This document shows, piece after piece, positions 42,827 to 52,669 of a stretch of 64,000 bases of DNA (positions within the stretch are counted from its first letter, which is position 1; every line of letters begins with the position of its first letter). Under the pieces are notes generated by a model. The model saw only the letters and a list, made by a program, of their open reading frames with translations, was not told the DNA's origin and did no database searches. The position numbers and the translations under genes are program-made. The DNA comes from LSUCC0057 sp048549915 (GTDB taxonomy: Bacteria > Pseudomonadota > Gammaproteobacteria > Pseudomonadales > Porticoccaceae). The stretch spans positions 1 through 64,000 of the forward strand of contig JBLYYE010000044.1 in assembly GCA_048549915.1 (NCBI GenBank). Reading direction: 5' to 3'.

Positions 42827-44971
42827 ATGAGTAATAACGAGAAATTGGATCAATGGCGCGAGCTTGCTGAAAAAGAACTGCGCGGTAAGCCGCTCGAGGA
42901 TTTGACTTGGCAGACGCCAGAAGGCATTGCAGTCAAACCACTTTACACCGCTGCCGACACGGTAGATCTGCCCCATCAAAATAATCTGCCCGGCATAGCT
43001 CCGTTCATGCGCGGTCCCAAAGCGACAATGTACGCCGGCCGCCCGTGGACAGTGCGCCAATATGCTGGCTTCTCGACTGCCGAGGCTTCCAACGCCTTTT
43101 ATCGTCGCAATTTAGCCGCCGGCCAACAGGGTTTATCGGTGGCTTTCGACCTGCCAACCCACCGCGGTTACGACTCGGACCATCCGCGTGTCGAGGGCGA
43201 TGTCGGCAAAGCCGGTGTGGCGATCGACTCCGTTGAAGATATGAAAGTACTTTTTGATGGTATTCCACTCGATAAAGTCTCGGTGTCGATGACTATGAAC
43301 GGTGCAGTACTGCCGGTTATGGCCAATTATATTGTGGCTGCGCAAGAGCAGGGGGTTAGCCCTGAGCAGCTCGCCGGCACACTGCAAAACGATATTCTCA
43401 AAGAGTTCATGGTGCGCAATACCTATATTTACCCGCCGGAACCGTCGATGCGCATTGTCGCCGACATCATCGGTTACACCGCCGAAAATATGCCTAAATT
43501 TAACTCTATCTCCATCTCGGGTTATCACATGCAAGAGGCGGGGGCGACCAACGTGCAGGAGTTGGCCTTCACCATCGCCGACGGTATCGAGTATGTGCGC
43601 ACCGCGATTGCCAGCGGTCTCGAGGTCGACAGCTTTGCCCCGCGCCTGTCGTTCTTCTTTGCGATCGGTATGAACTTCTTTATGGAGATCGCCAAATTGC
43701 GCGCCGCGCGTATCCTCTGGGCTGAACTGATGGCGGAAAAATTTGCCCCGCAGAGTGAAAAGTCGCTGATGCTGCGCACCCACTGCCAAACCTCGGGTGT
43801 CAGCTTGACCAGTAAAGACCCCTATAACAATGTCGTGCGCACCACTATCGAGGCGATGTCTGCAGTCTTGGGTGGCACGCAATCGCTGCACACCAACGCC
43901 TTAGATGAAGCGTTGGCACTGCCAACCGATTTCTCTGCGCGTATCGCCCGCAATACTCAGTTAGTCGTTCAGGAGGAGAGCGGTATCACTAACGTGGTCG
44001 ATCCGATGGCCGGTTCTTATTATGTCGAGTCGCTCACTAACGAGTTAGTTCAGGCTGCGCGCAAACTCATTGACGAAGTAGAAGAGCTCGGCGGCATGAC
44101 CAAAGCCGTTGAATCGGGTATGCCTAAACTGCGTATCGAAGAGGCGGCCGCGCAGAAGCAAGCGCGTATCGACCGCGGCGAAGAGGTGATTGTCGGTGTC
44201 AACAAATACCAGTTGGCAGAAGAGCCGGATGTTGAAGTTTTAGATATTGATAACAGTGCAGTGCGCGCCGGCCAAGTAGAACGGCTGGCCAAGTTGCGTG
44301 CACAGCGCGATGTGGCTGCATGTAACGCCGCATTGGAGGCGCTCAGTGCCAGCGCCGAGAGCGGCGAGGGCAATCTGCTCGCACTCGCTGTCGAAGCGGC
44401 TCGCGCTCGCGCCACAGTCGGAGAGATATCAGATGCATTAGAGAAGCATTGGGGCCGCCACAAAGCAGAGCAGCGCTCAATCAGCGGTGTCTACGGCGCC
44501 GCCTATGAAGGAGATGAAGAATTTATGGCGATCCAGCAGCGAGTAAATAGTTTTGCCCAGCAGCACGGCCGTCGCCCGCGTATGCTGGTGGTTAAGATGG
44601 GCCAAGATGGCCACGACCGCGGCGCAAAAGTGATCGCCACAGCGTTTGCCGATATTGGTTTTGATGTCGATGTTGGCCCGATGTTCCAGACCCCCGCCGA
44701 GGCAGCTCGCCAAGCGATCGAAAATGATGTGCACGTCGTGGGAGTTAGCTCGCAAGCGGCTGGCCACAAGACCTTGGTACCACAACTGATCGCTGAGCTT
44801 AAAGCGGCCGGTGCTGACGATATCTTAGTGATTTGCGGTGGAGTTATCCCACCCAAAGATTACCCCGCACTGCGCGAACAGGGAGTGGCGGCCATCTTTG
44901 GCCCCGGCACCAATATCCCGGTTGCCGCTGATGAAGTGCTAGCGCTGATTGACGCAGCTAACCCCAACTAA
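42827..44971 (+). CDS. scpA: Methylmalonyl-CoA mutase, single-chain
   Basis: A 714-residue adenosylcobalamin enzyme converting (R)-methylmalonyl-CoA to succinyl-CoA. The TIM-barrel part has YAGFSTAEASNAFYRRNLAAGQQGLSVAFDLPTHRGYDSD (catalytic Tyr/His region; quoted pieces are within about 80-125). The C-terminal B12 domain binds cobalt through H596 in GQDGHDRGAKV. It begins the propionyl-CoA operon with carboxylase genes and the MeaB GTPase. The methylmalonyl-CoA epimerase gene is not in this cluster. Confidence 0.95.
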   Translation: MSNNEKLDQWRELAEKELRGKPLEDLTWQTPEGIAVKPLYTAADTVDLPHQNNLPGIAPFMRGPKATMYAGRPWTVRQYAGFSTAEASNAFYRRNLAAGQQGLSVAFDLPTHRGYDSDHPRVEGDVGKAGVAIDSVEDMKVLFDGIPLDKVSVSMTMNGAVLPVMANYIVAAQEQGVSPEQLAGTLQNDILKEFMVRNTYIYPPEPSMRIVADIIGYTAENMPKFNSISISGYHMQEAGATNVQELAFTIADGIEYVRTAIASGLEVDSFAPRLSFFFAIGMNFFMEIAKLRAARILWAELMAEKFAPQSEKSLMLRTHCQTSGVSLTSKDPYNNVVRTTIEAMSAVLGGTQSLHTNALDEALALPTDFSARIARNTQLVVQEESGITNVVDPMAGSYYVESLTNELVQAARKLIDEVEELGGMTKAVESGMPKLRIEEAAAQKQARIDRGEEVIVGVNKYQLAEEPDVEVLDIDNSAVRAGQVERLAKLRAQRDVAACNAALEALSASAESGEGNLLALAVEAARARATVGEISDALEKHWGRHKAEQRSISGVYGAAYEGDEEFMAIQQRVNSFAQQHGRRPRMLVVKMGQDGHDRGAKVIATAFADIGFDVDVGPMFQTPAEAARQAIENDVHVVGVSSQAAGHKTLVPQLIAELKAAGADDILVICGGVIPPKDYPALREQGVAAIFGPGTNIPVAADEVLALIDAANPN

Positions 44972-45001
44972 TTGCCAAACTAGAAAAATACGAGAAAGCT
45001 T

Positions 45002-46534
45002 ATGAACAACATACTCAATGAACTCGAAAATCGCAGAGAGCGCGCCAAACAAGGCGGCGGAGAAAAACGCATTGCCGCGCAGCACGCCAAGGGTAAATTG
45101 ACCGCTCGAGAGCGCGTCGACTTGCTTCTCGACGAGGGTAGTTTTGAAGAGTGGGACATGTTTGTCGAACACCGCTGTGCCGATTTTGATATGGATAAAG
45201 AGCATATCCCCGGCGACGGCGTAGTTATCGGTTACGGTACCGTCAATGGCCGTTTGGTATTTGTTTTCAGCCAGGACTTCACTGTTTATGGCGGCTCGCT
45301 CTCTGAGGCGCACGCCGAGAAAATTTGTAAGCTGATGGACCAAGCGATGAAGGTCGGGGCACCGGTTATCGGCCTCAACGACTCTGGTGGTGCGCGCATT
45401 CAAGAGGGTGTCGCCTCACTGGGTGGCTACGCCGATGTCTTTCAGCGCAATGTCATGGCCTCGGGTGTTATCCCACAAATTTCAATGATTATGGGGCCGT
45501 GTGCTGGCGGTGCGGTTTACTCGCCGGCTATCACCGATTTTATCTTTATGGTTCAAGATAGCTCGTACATGTTTGTCACCGGCCCCGATGTAGTGAAAAC
45601 GGTAACCCATGAAACAGTCAGCGCTGAAGAGCTCGGTGGTGCCTCTACTCACTCCTCAAAGTCTGGCGTTGCCGATTTGGCTTTTGATAACGATATCGAT
45701 GCACTGCTAAAACTGCGCCGTTTTATTAACTACCTGCCGGCCAACAATAAAGAAAAACCACCGGTTTGGCCCAGTGAAGACCCCGCCGAGCGCGCCGAAA
45801 TGTCGCTCGATACCATTGTTCCCGACGATCCCAACAAGCCCTACGATATTAAAGAAGTGATCCTCAAAGTGGCCGATGAACAAGAGTTTTTCGAGCTGCA
45901 ACCCAATTATGCGCGCAATATTGTCACCGGCTTTATCCGTGTCGAGGGCTCTACTGTCGGTGTAGTCGCCAACCAGCCGCTGGTGCTGGCGGGCTGCCTA
46001 GACATTGATGCTTCGAAAAAAGCGGCGCGTTTTATCCGCTTCTGTGACGCCTTTAATATTCCGGTATTGACCTTTGTCGATGTGCCCGGATTTATGCCCG
46101 GTACCAGCCAAGAACACGGCGGCATTATCAAGCACGGTGCTAAGTTACTTTACGCCTACGCCGAGTGCACGGTGCCCAAAGTAACTGTGATTACCCGCAA
46201 AGCTTACGGCGGTGCCTACGATGTAATGGCCTCTAAACATTTGCGCGGAGATGTTAATTTCGCGTGGCCAAAAGCGGAGATCGCTGTCATGGGCCCGAAA
46301 GGGGCGGTTGAGATTATCTTTCGCAAAGATATTGGCGATGCCGAAAAAATTGAGGCGCGCACCGAAGAGTATCGCCAAAAATTTGCCAACCCGTTCATTG
46401 CCGGTAAACGCGGTTATATCGACGATGTGATTCTGCCGCACAACACACGCAAACGGGTAGCCCGTTCACTGGCTATGCTGCGCGATAAAGAACTCAGTAA
46501 TCCGTGGAAAAAACACGGCAATATACCGCTGTAA
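45002..46534 (+). CDS. pccB: Propionyl-CoA carboxylase, carboxyltransferase (beta) subunit
   Basis: A 510-residue carboxyltransferase moving CO2 from carboxybiotin to propionyl-CoA. LNDSGGARIQEGV, MGPCAGGAVYSPAITDF and DVPGFMPGTSQEHGGIIKHGAKLLYAYAE are the acyl-CoA and biotin oxyanion-hole segments. Position between the mutase and the biotin-carrying subunit supports propionyl- rather than acetyl- or methylcrotonyl-CoA as substrate. Gaps are 30 nt upstream and 44 nt downstream. Confidence 0.93.
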   Translation: MNNILNELENRRERAKQGGGEKRIAAQHAKGKLTARERVDLLLDEGSFEEWDMFVEHRCADFDMDKEHIPGDGVVIGYGTVNGRLVFVFSQDFTVYGGSLSEAHAEKICKLMDQAMKVGAPVIGLNDSGGARIQEGVASLGGYADVFQRNVMASGVIPQISMIMGPCAGGAVYSPAITDFIFMVQDSSYMFVTGPDVVKTVTHETVSAEELGGASTHSSKSGVADLAFDNDIDALLKLRRFINYLPANNKEKPPVWPSEDPAERAEMSLDTIVPDDPNKPYDIKEVILKVADEQEFFELQPNYARNIVTGFIRVEGSTVGVVANQPLVLAGCLDIDASKKAARFIRFCDAFNIPVLTFVDVPGFMPGTSQEHGGIIKHGAKLLYAYAECTVPKVTVITRKAYGGAYDVMASKHLRGDVNFAWPKAEIAVMGPKGAVEIIFRKDIGDAEKIEARTEEYRQKFANPFIAGKRGYIDDVILPHNTRKRVARSLAMLRDKELSNPWKKHGNIPL

Positions 46535-46578
46535 GTTAGCCGGCCACGACCTGAACAGAATAGAGATAGGCAACCGAT

Positions 46579-48561
46579 ATGATTAAAAAGATTTTAGTAG
46601 CTAACCGCGGTGAGATTGCTTGTAGAGTTTTTGCCACTGCCAAAAAAATGGGTATCGCCACAGTGGCGGTTTACTCAGACGCCGACCGCGAGGCCCTGCA
46701 TGTACAGCAAGCTGACGAGGCAGTGCATATTGGCCCTTCGGCCTCGGCAGAGAGTTATTTGGTAATAGAGAAAATCGTTGCCGCCTGCAAGCAGACCGGC
46801 GCCGACGCGGTGCATCCTGGTTACGGCTTTCTCTCTGAAAATAGCCGTTTTCGCGACGCCTTAGATGAGGCCGGTATTATCTTCATCGGCCCGGGCAAAA
46901 AAGCCATTGAGTCGATGGGCGATAAAATCACCTCTAAGCTTATTGCTGAAAAAGCCGGCGTCAATACCATCCCCGGTTATACCGATGTAGTTAAAGATGC
47001 CGCCGAGGCCGCTGAAATTGCTGAGGGGATAGGTTATCCGGTCATGCTCAAAGCCTCTGCCGGCGGCGGTGGCAAGGGTATGCGGGTGGCGTTTAACCGC
47101 GAGGAGTGTCTGGACGGGTTCGAGCGCGCGACCAACGAGGCGCGTTCAAGCTTTGGCGACGACCGCGTCTTCATCGAAAAATACATTCAACAGCCGCGCC
47201 ATATCGAAATCCAAGTCATTGCCGATGGCCACGGTAATGTGGTCTATCTCGGTGAGCGCGAATGCTCGATTCAGCGCCGCCACCAAAAGGTGATTGAGGA
47301 GGCTCCGTCGCCCTTTTTGACTGAAGAGGTGCGCCGCAAAATGGGCGAGCAGTCTTGTGCCTTGGCGCGCGCGGTAGATTACCAATCGGCCGGTACCGTT
47401 GAGTTTATCGCCGACGCCGATATGAACTTCTACTTTCTGGAGATGAATACCCGTCTGCAGGTTGAACACCCGGTTACCGAATTGGTCACCGGCCAGGATC
47501 TAGTTGAGTTGATGATTCGTGTTGCCGCCGGTGAGCAGCTGCCCCTCGACCAAGCTGATGTGCAGCTAAATGGTTGGGCGATTGAAACTCGCGTTTATGC
47601 AGAGGATCCGTTCCGTAACTTCTTGCCCTCCACCGGTCGCTTAGTGGGATACCAACCGCCAGTTGGCGAGGGTATTCGAGTCGATACTGGCGTCTATGAG
47701 GGCGGTGAAGTATCGATGTTCTACGACCCCATGATCGCTAAACTAATTACCTATGGAAACGATCGCGCCGAAGCCTGCCAACGCATGGTCGGCGCGTTAG
47801 ACGCCTACTATATTCGCGGTGTCAGCCACAATATTAGCTTTCTCAATGCACTGATGGTTCACCCGCGCTTTATTGCCGGTGAATTAACCACTAACTTTAT
47901 TGCCGACGAATACCCCGACGGCTTCAGTGCCGATTTAGTGCCACAAGACGAACCAGAAGTATTTATCGTTGTCGCTGCAGCAGTGCACCAATTTTACCGC
48001 GAGCGCTCAGGCATGCTTTCCGGACAGATGGCCGGCCACGAGTGTGTGGTGCCCAACCACTGGGTAGTGGCCGCTAACGGTCTCCAGCACAGCGTCGCTG
48101 TAGAGCTCACTGATGAAGGCTTTTTAGTGCACCTCGACGGCACTGACTACCATGTTGAGTCAGAGTGGTATCTGGGAGATCCGCTATTTTTCGCCACCAT
48201 TAATGGCCGCGAGTTAACCGTACAGGTAGAGCGTAAAGGGTCTGGATATCAGCTCTTTTACCGCGGTGCTACCGTCGATGCACTGGTGCTTTCGCCACTG
48301 ACTGCTAAGCTCAGTGCGCATATGCTGGAAAAAGTGCCGCCTGATCTCTCTAAATTTTTGCTTTCGCCGATGCCCGGTTTGCTGGTTAAGCTCAACGTCG
48401 CAGTGGGTGACAAAGTCGAAGAGGGGCAAGAGCTAGCGGTTATCGAAGCCATGAAGATGGAGAACAGCTTGCGCGCACTGCAAGCGGGCACGGTCTCCAA
48501 AGTATCGGCCGCAGTGGGCGACAGTTTGATGGTCGATCAAATTATCCTCGAATTCGAGTAA
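46579..48561 (+). CDS. pccA: Propionyl-CoA carboxylase, biotin-carrying (alpha) subunit
   Basis: A 660-residue subunit combining biotin carboxylase and biotin carrier. ANRGEIACRVFATAKKMG opens the BC domain; KASAGGGGKGMRVAF is the ATP loop; ERECSIQRRHQKVIEEAPS and EMNTRLQVEHPVTE complete it. A linker (about 445-585) is followed by the carrier with EAMKMEN, biotinylated on Lys626. It works with the beta subunit at 45002. Confidence 0.94.
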   Translation: MIKKILVANRGEIACRVFATAKKMGIATVAVYSDADREALHVQQADEAVHIGPSASAESYLVIEKIVAACKQTGADAVHPGYGFLSENSRFRDALDEAGIIFIGPGKKAIESMGDKITSKLIAEKAGVNTIPGYTDVVKDAAEAAEIAEGIGYPVMLKASAGGGGKGMRVAFNREECLDGFERATNEARSSFGDDRVFIEKYIQQPRHIEIQVIADGHGNVVYLGERECSIQRRHQKVIEEAPSPFLTEEVRRKMGEQSCALARAVDYQSAGTVEFIADADMNFYFLEMNTRLQVEHPVTELVTGQDLVELMIRVAAGEQLPLDQADVQLNGWAIETRVYAEDPFRNFLPSTGRLVGYQPPVGEGIRVDTGVYEGGEVSMFYDPMIAKLITYGNDRAEACQRMVGALDAYYIRGVSHNISFLNALMVHPRFIAGELTTNFIADEYPDGFSADLVPQDEPEVFIVVAAAVHQFYRERSGMLSGQMAGHECVVPNHWVVAANGLQHSVAVELTDEGFLVHLDGTDYHVESEWYLGDPLFFATINGRELTVQVERKGSGYQLFYRGATVDALVLSPLTAKLSAHMLEKVPPDLSKFLLSPMPGLLVKLNVAVGDKVEEGQELAVIEAMKMENSLRALQAGTVSKVSAAVGDSLMVDQIILEFE

Positions 48562-48567
48562 CTGCCT

Positions 48568-49560
48568 GTGACTTTGCCTACCCAAGACCCGCAGCAATTG
48601 GCCGCAGATATTATTGCCGGCAACCGGCGTGCGCTGGCCAAGGGTATAACGTTGGTGGAGTCCACTCATCCGGATCACCGCCGCGCCGCTCTAGAGCTGT
48701 TGGCGGCGGTTATGCCACATACCGGAGGTGCTTCACGTATCGGTATTTCAGGTGTGCCGGGGGTGGGCAAATCGACGTTTATCGAAGCGTTCGGCAGCTC
48801 GCTTATCGACTCTGGTCACCGTGTCGCAGTGTTGGCGGTAGATCCTACCTCGGCGTTATCTGGCGGCTCTATCCTCGGCGATAAGACCCGTATGCAGACT
48901 CTGGCTTTCAATCCGGACGCCTTCATCCGCCCTTCGCCGGCAGGTAAAACACTCGGTGGGGTGACTCGCCGCACGCGCGAATCACTGCTGTTGTGTGAGG
49001 CGGCCGGGTTTGATGTGGTACTAATTGAAACAGTCGGTGTCGGCCAGTCAGAGACGGCGGTAGCCGATATGACCGATCTGTTTATGCTTCTATTGCTGCC
49101 CAGTGGCGGTGATGAACTGCAAGGTATTAAACGCGGCATTATGGAGTTGGCCGATTTAGTCGTGGTCAATAAAGCCGATGGCGATCAATTTAATACGGCC
49201 CAACAAACTCTGGCTGACTACCGTTCAGCGCTGCACTTTATGCAGTCGCGCAGCGCCCAGTGGCGGCCACAGGCGCTCGCCTGTTCGGCACTGCACAATC
49301 AACAGATCGATGCCGTGTGGGAGGCGATACAAGCTTTTTACGCCGCTATGCATGAACAGGGTGCCTTGGCCAAACGCCGCGCTGAGCAGGCGCGCAGCTG
49401 GATGTGGAGCGAGATGGGCGAGAGCCTGCTGACTGATCTGCGCAGTGACCCGCGCGTTAAACAAGCCTTGCCCACCATTGAAGCTAAAGTGGTGGCCGGC
49501 CAGCTGCCCGCCACCGCCGCGGCTTTAGAGCTGGTGGAAATATTTCGCTCCTCACGTTAG
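48568..49560 (+). CDS. meaB: MeaB/ArgK-type GTPase chaperone of methylmalonyl-CoA mutase
   Basis: A 330-residue G3E-family GTPase that gates cobalamin loading and protects the mutase. GVPGVGKSTFIEAFG is the P-loop; LAVDPTSALSGGSILGDKTRM and ETVGVGQSETAVADMTD hold Mg and switch residues; NKADGDQFN is the base-recognition loop. The start is a GTG 7 nt after the carboxylase stop. Clustering with the mutase separates it from nickel or urease relatives. Confidence 0.95.
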   Translation: MTLPTQDPQQLAADIIAGNRRALAKGITLVESTHPDHRRAALELLAAVMPHTGGASRIGISGVPGVGKSTFIEAFGSSLIDSGHRVAVLAVDPTSALSGGSILGDKTRMQTLAFNPDAFIRPSPAGKTLGGVTRRTRESLLLCEAAGFDVVLIETVGVGQSETAVADMTDLFMLLLLPSGGDELQGIKRGIMELADLVVVNKADGDQFNTAQQTLADYRSALHFMQSRSAQWRPQALACSALHNQQIDAVWEAIQAFYAAMHEQGALAKRRAEQARSWMWSEMGESLLTDLRSDPRVKQALPTIEAKVVAGQLPATAAALELVEIFRSSR

Positions 49561-49713
49561 CGCGCTAATACATAAGTAGCTCTATTGTCGATAATAGCTT
49601 GGATCGCCCGGTTATTTGTCCAGCAATCTGGCATCGCTTTAGTTAAAATATCCTTCAGTTGTATTCCTTGTCAACGCGGCTGCGTTGCATCCAGATAACT
49701 AGAGTTAAAAATT

Positions 49714-51300
49714 ATGGGCGATAGCCATTTAGAGAGTGATGTGGGTAAAAGGCGAACTTTTGCTATCATCTCCCACCCTGATGCGGGCAAAACCACCATC
49801 ACCGAAAAGCTGCTGCTATTGGGTAATCTTATTCAGGTGGCCGGCACCGTTAAGGGCCGCAAGAGCGATCGCCACGCCACCTCAGACTGGATGTCGATGG
49901 AGAAAGAGCGCGGCATTTCGGTCACCTCATCGGTGATGCAGTTTCCCTACCGCGATTGTACCGTTAACCTGCTCGATACCCCCGGCCACGAGGACTTCTC
50001 GGAAGATACCTACCGCACCCTGACTGCCGTAGACTCTGCGCTGATGGTCATCGATGGTGCCAAAGGGGTCGAGGCGCGCACCATTAAACTGATGGATGTC
50101 TGCCGCTTGCGCGATACCCCAATCATCTCTTTTGTGAACAAAATGGATCGCGATATTCGCGAACCGATTGAGTTGCTCGATGAGATAGAGAGCGTACTTA
50201 ACATTGAAGCTGCGCCAATCAACTGGCCTATCGGTATGGGGCGTGGGTTTCGCGGTGTCTATAACTTCTACACCGATACCATTCATGTTTTTGTGCAAGG
50301 TAAAGGCCACACCTTGATGGATGATATTCAGATCAAGGGGCTAGAGTCGGCAGAGGCGCGGGCAGCCCTTGGCGACTACGTTGATGATGTTCTCGAAGAG
50401 TTAGAACTGGTCCGCGAAGCGACCCACAAATTTGATATCGAGGCATTTGCCGCCGGCAAACTGACGCCGGTGTTTTTTGGTACGGCACTGGGTAACTTTG
50501 GTGTGCGCGAAATGCTCGACGACTTTGTTCGCTGGGCGCCGCCGCCACAGCCGCGCGCCAGCGAGCTTCGCGAGGTAGAGGCGAACGAGTCAGGCTTCAG
50601 TGGTTTTGTATTTAAAATCCAAGCCAACATGGACCCTAAGCATCGCGACCGAATCGCCTTTATGCGCATTTGTTCGGGGCGCTACCAGAAGGGGATGAAA
50701 ATGCGCCAAGTGCGGATTGGCAAAGATGTCCGTGTCAGTGACGCATTTAGCTTTAAAGCGGGCGAGCGCATCTCTGTAGAAGAGGCGGTTGCCGGCGATA
50801 TTATCGGCCTGCACAACCATGGCTCTATCGCCATCGGCGATACCTTCAGCGATGGCGAAAATCTAAAATTTACCGGTATCCCGCACTTTGCGCCGGAGCT
50901 TTTCAAGCGCATCCGTCTGCGCGATCCGATGAGAATGAAAGCGCTACAAAATGGCATTCGCCAGCTCTCAGAGGAGGGCAGTACTCAGGTATTTTTCCCT
51001 ATGCGTAACAACGACATTGTCGTCGGTGCCGTGGGTCAGCTGCAATTTGAGGTGGTCGCATACCGTCTCAAAGAGGAGTACGGTGTTGAGGCGATCTACG
51101 AACCGGTCAACGTCTATACCGCGCGCTGGACGACCGCCAAAGACCAGCGCACACTGGATAAATTCCGCGATAAAGCTGAAGACAACCTCGCCATCGACGG
51201 CGGCGGCCATCTCACCTATTTGGCGCCCACCCGGGTCAACCTGTCGCTGGTAAAAGAGCGTCACGAGGAGATTACCTTCAGCGCCACGCGCGAACACTAG
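49714..51300 (+). CDS. prfC: Peptide chain release factor 3
   Basis: A 528-residue translational GTPase recycling RF1/RF2 after termination. SHPDAGKTTITEKLLL is G1, DTPGHEDFSEDTYRTL G3 and NKMDRD G4; the RF3-specific VFFPMRNNDIVVGAVGQLQFEVV is intact. It has its own 153-bp upstream spacer, in which I see no strong signal. The acyltransferase gene starts 13 nt later. Confidence 0.96.
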   Translation: MGDSHLESDVGKRRTFAIISHPDAGKTTITEKLLLLGNLIQVAGTVKGRKSDRHATSDWMSMEKERGISVTSSVMQFPYRDCTVNLLDTPGHEDFSEDTYRTLTAVDSALMVIDGAKGVEARTIKLMDVCRLRDTPIISFVNKMDRDIREPIELLDEIESVLNIEAAPINWPIGMGRGFRGVYNFYTDTIHVFVQGKGHTLMDDIQIKGLESAEARAALGDYVDDVLEELELVREATHKFDIEAFAAGKLTPVFFGTALGNFGVREMLDDFVRWAPPPQPRASELREVEANESGFSGFVFKIQANMDPKHRDRIAFMRICSGRYQKGMKMRQVRIGKDVRVSDAFSFKAGERISVEEAVAGDIIGLHNHGSIAIGDTFSDGENLKFTGIPHFAPELFKRIRLRDPMRMKALQNGIRQLSEEGSTQVFFPMRNNDIVVGAVGQLQFEVVAYRLKEEYGVEAIYEPVNVYTARWTTAKDQRTLDKFRDKAEDNLAIDGGGHLTYLAPTRVNLSLVKERHEEITFSATREH

Positions 51301-51312
51301 CGAGAGACGTCA

Positions 51313-51924
51313 ATGCAGCCTTGGCAGAGCTATCCCGACATTGTCCCCGAGGACATTCCTAACAATCTGCGCGCCGGCCGCGGCCGCTTTGCGCAGTGGT
51401 TGGGTGGCGCGATCTTACACCTTGGTGGTTGGCGCGTAGTCGGTGAGGTACCCGATCTGCCACGCATGATGTTGTGCGCTGCACCGCACACCTCCAACTG
51501 GGACTTTGTCTGGGGGATGGCGGCCATTTTAAAGATGGACTGCCAGGTGCGATGGTTGGGCAAACACACTATTTTTTTCTTCGGTACGCGCAGTTTCATG
51601 CGTTGGCTGGGTGGTATCCCGGTCAATCGTGAAAACCCCGCTAGTTTAATAGCTGATGTCGCAAAGCTAGCCGAGCGCGAGGGCAGTATCGCCTTTGCCA
51701 TGGCGCCAGAGGGCACTCGCAAAAAAGTTGAAAAATGGAAGAGCGGTTTTTTGCGCATTACCGCAGCGGCCGACTGCCAAATAGTGCTGGCCGGCTTCGA
51801 CTTCCCCTCCAAGTGTATTGTGATTGGCGAGCAGTTTACCCCCAGCGGTGAGAATGACAGCGATATTGCCGCGATCAAACAGCGCTTCATGCCCTATGCG
51901 GGCAAAAAGCCGGATCAGTTCTAG
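51313..51924 (+). CDS. Lysophospholipid/1-acylglycerol-phosphate acyltransferase-like protein
   Basis: A 203-residue PlsC-domain protein. The HX4D motif is HTSNWD in CAAPHTSNWDFVWG, GIPVNRENP is block III-like, and APEGTRKKVEKWKSGFLRI is the acyl-acceptor block. It lacks long transmembrane helices but has amphipathic surface segments, so it is probably membrane-peripheral. It may acylate lysophospholipid or another lipid; the substrate is uncertain. It is 13 nt after prfC and ends near the TSUP start. Confidence 0.8.
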   Translation: MQPWQSYPDIVPEDIPNNLRAGRGRFAQWLGGAILHLGGWRVVGEVPDLPRMMLCAAPHTSNWDFVWGMAAILKMDCQVRWLGKHTIFFFGTRSFMRWLGGIPVNRENPASLIADVAKLAEREGSIAFAMAPEGTRKKVEKWKSGFLRITAAADCQIVLAGFDFPSKCIVIGEQFTPSGENDSDIAAIKQRFMPYAGKKPDQF

Positions 51925-51925
51925 C

Positions 51926-52669
51926 GTGGAGGGTGAGCTGCTAGCGCTGTTAGTTGCGGTAGCTTTCTTTGCCGGCTTTATCTCTTCGATGGCAGGTGCC
52001 GGTGGTTTGTTAACCCTGCCGCTGTTGCTATGGGCCGGCTTGCCTCCGCTTGCGGCTTTGGCGACTAATAAAGTGCAAAGCGCCATGGGTACGCTCTCCT
52101 CGAGTTGGAACTTCTTCCGTCGCGGACATATCCACTTCGCGGCAATTGCTTGGCTGTTGCCGGCGGTCCTGCTGGGCAGCGTTGTCGGCACGTTGGCGGT
52201 GCAGCGGCTGGATGGCAGCCAGCTGGCGCAGCTGTTGCCGCTACTGCTGATTGGCATTGCACTCTATTTTTTAGTTAAACCAGCACTCTCAGAGTCGCGC
52301 GCAGCGCGGCTAAGCCCAAAGGTATTTGCACTCGCCGCTGGTCTACCAATGGGTTTTTACGGCGGTTTTTTTGGCCCGGCCAGCGGCTCAATACTGCCAT
52401 TTTTGCTGGTCAGTTTGGCCGGGCGCAATTTGGTGCGCGCCACCGCCGAGACCAAAATTCTGATTCTCACTATCAACGGCAGCTCGGCTCTGCTGTTTAT
52501 TGTCGCCGGCCAGGTTAACTGGACGCTCGCGTTGGCCATGGGCAGTGCGCAGATTATTGGCGCCAGGCTCGGCTCTAATATGGTCATTAAACGCGGCGCC
52601 GCCTGGGTGCAGCCGCTTATTGTTGCGGTAACTCTGCTGGTGGCCATTCATCTGTTGGTGACAGCGTGA
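51926..52669 (+). CDS. TSUP-family (TauE/SafE) membrane transporter
   Basis: A 247-residue polytopic protein with about seven to eight helices. The family repeats AGFISSMAGAGGLLTLPLLLWAG and GFYGGFFGPASGSILPFLLV are clear, each with the conserved Gly-rich turn. TSUP carriers export or import sulfite, organosulfonates or other anions; substrate unknown here. I start it at the GTG at 51926, just after the acyltransferase stop. Its stop overlaps the next small gene (GTGA). Confidence 0.85.
   Translation: MEGELLALLVAVAFFAGFISSMAGAGGLLTLPLLLWAGLPPLAALATNKVQSAMGTLSSSWNFFRRGHIHFAAIAWLLPAVLLGSVVGTLAVQRLDGSQLAQLLPLLLIGIALYFLVKPALSESRAARLSPKVFALAAGLPMGFYGGFFGPASGSILPFLLVSLAGRNLVRATAETKILILTINGSSALLFIVAGQVNWTLALAMGSAQIIGARLGSNMVIKRGAAWVQPLIVAVTLLVAIHLLVTA

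Noticed and set aside
43133..43891. 252-residue frame opposite the mutase gene
   Set aside because: It shadows a conserved catalytic domain and has no start signal or motif.
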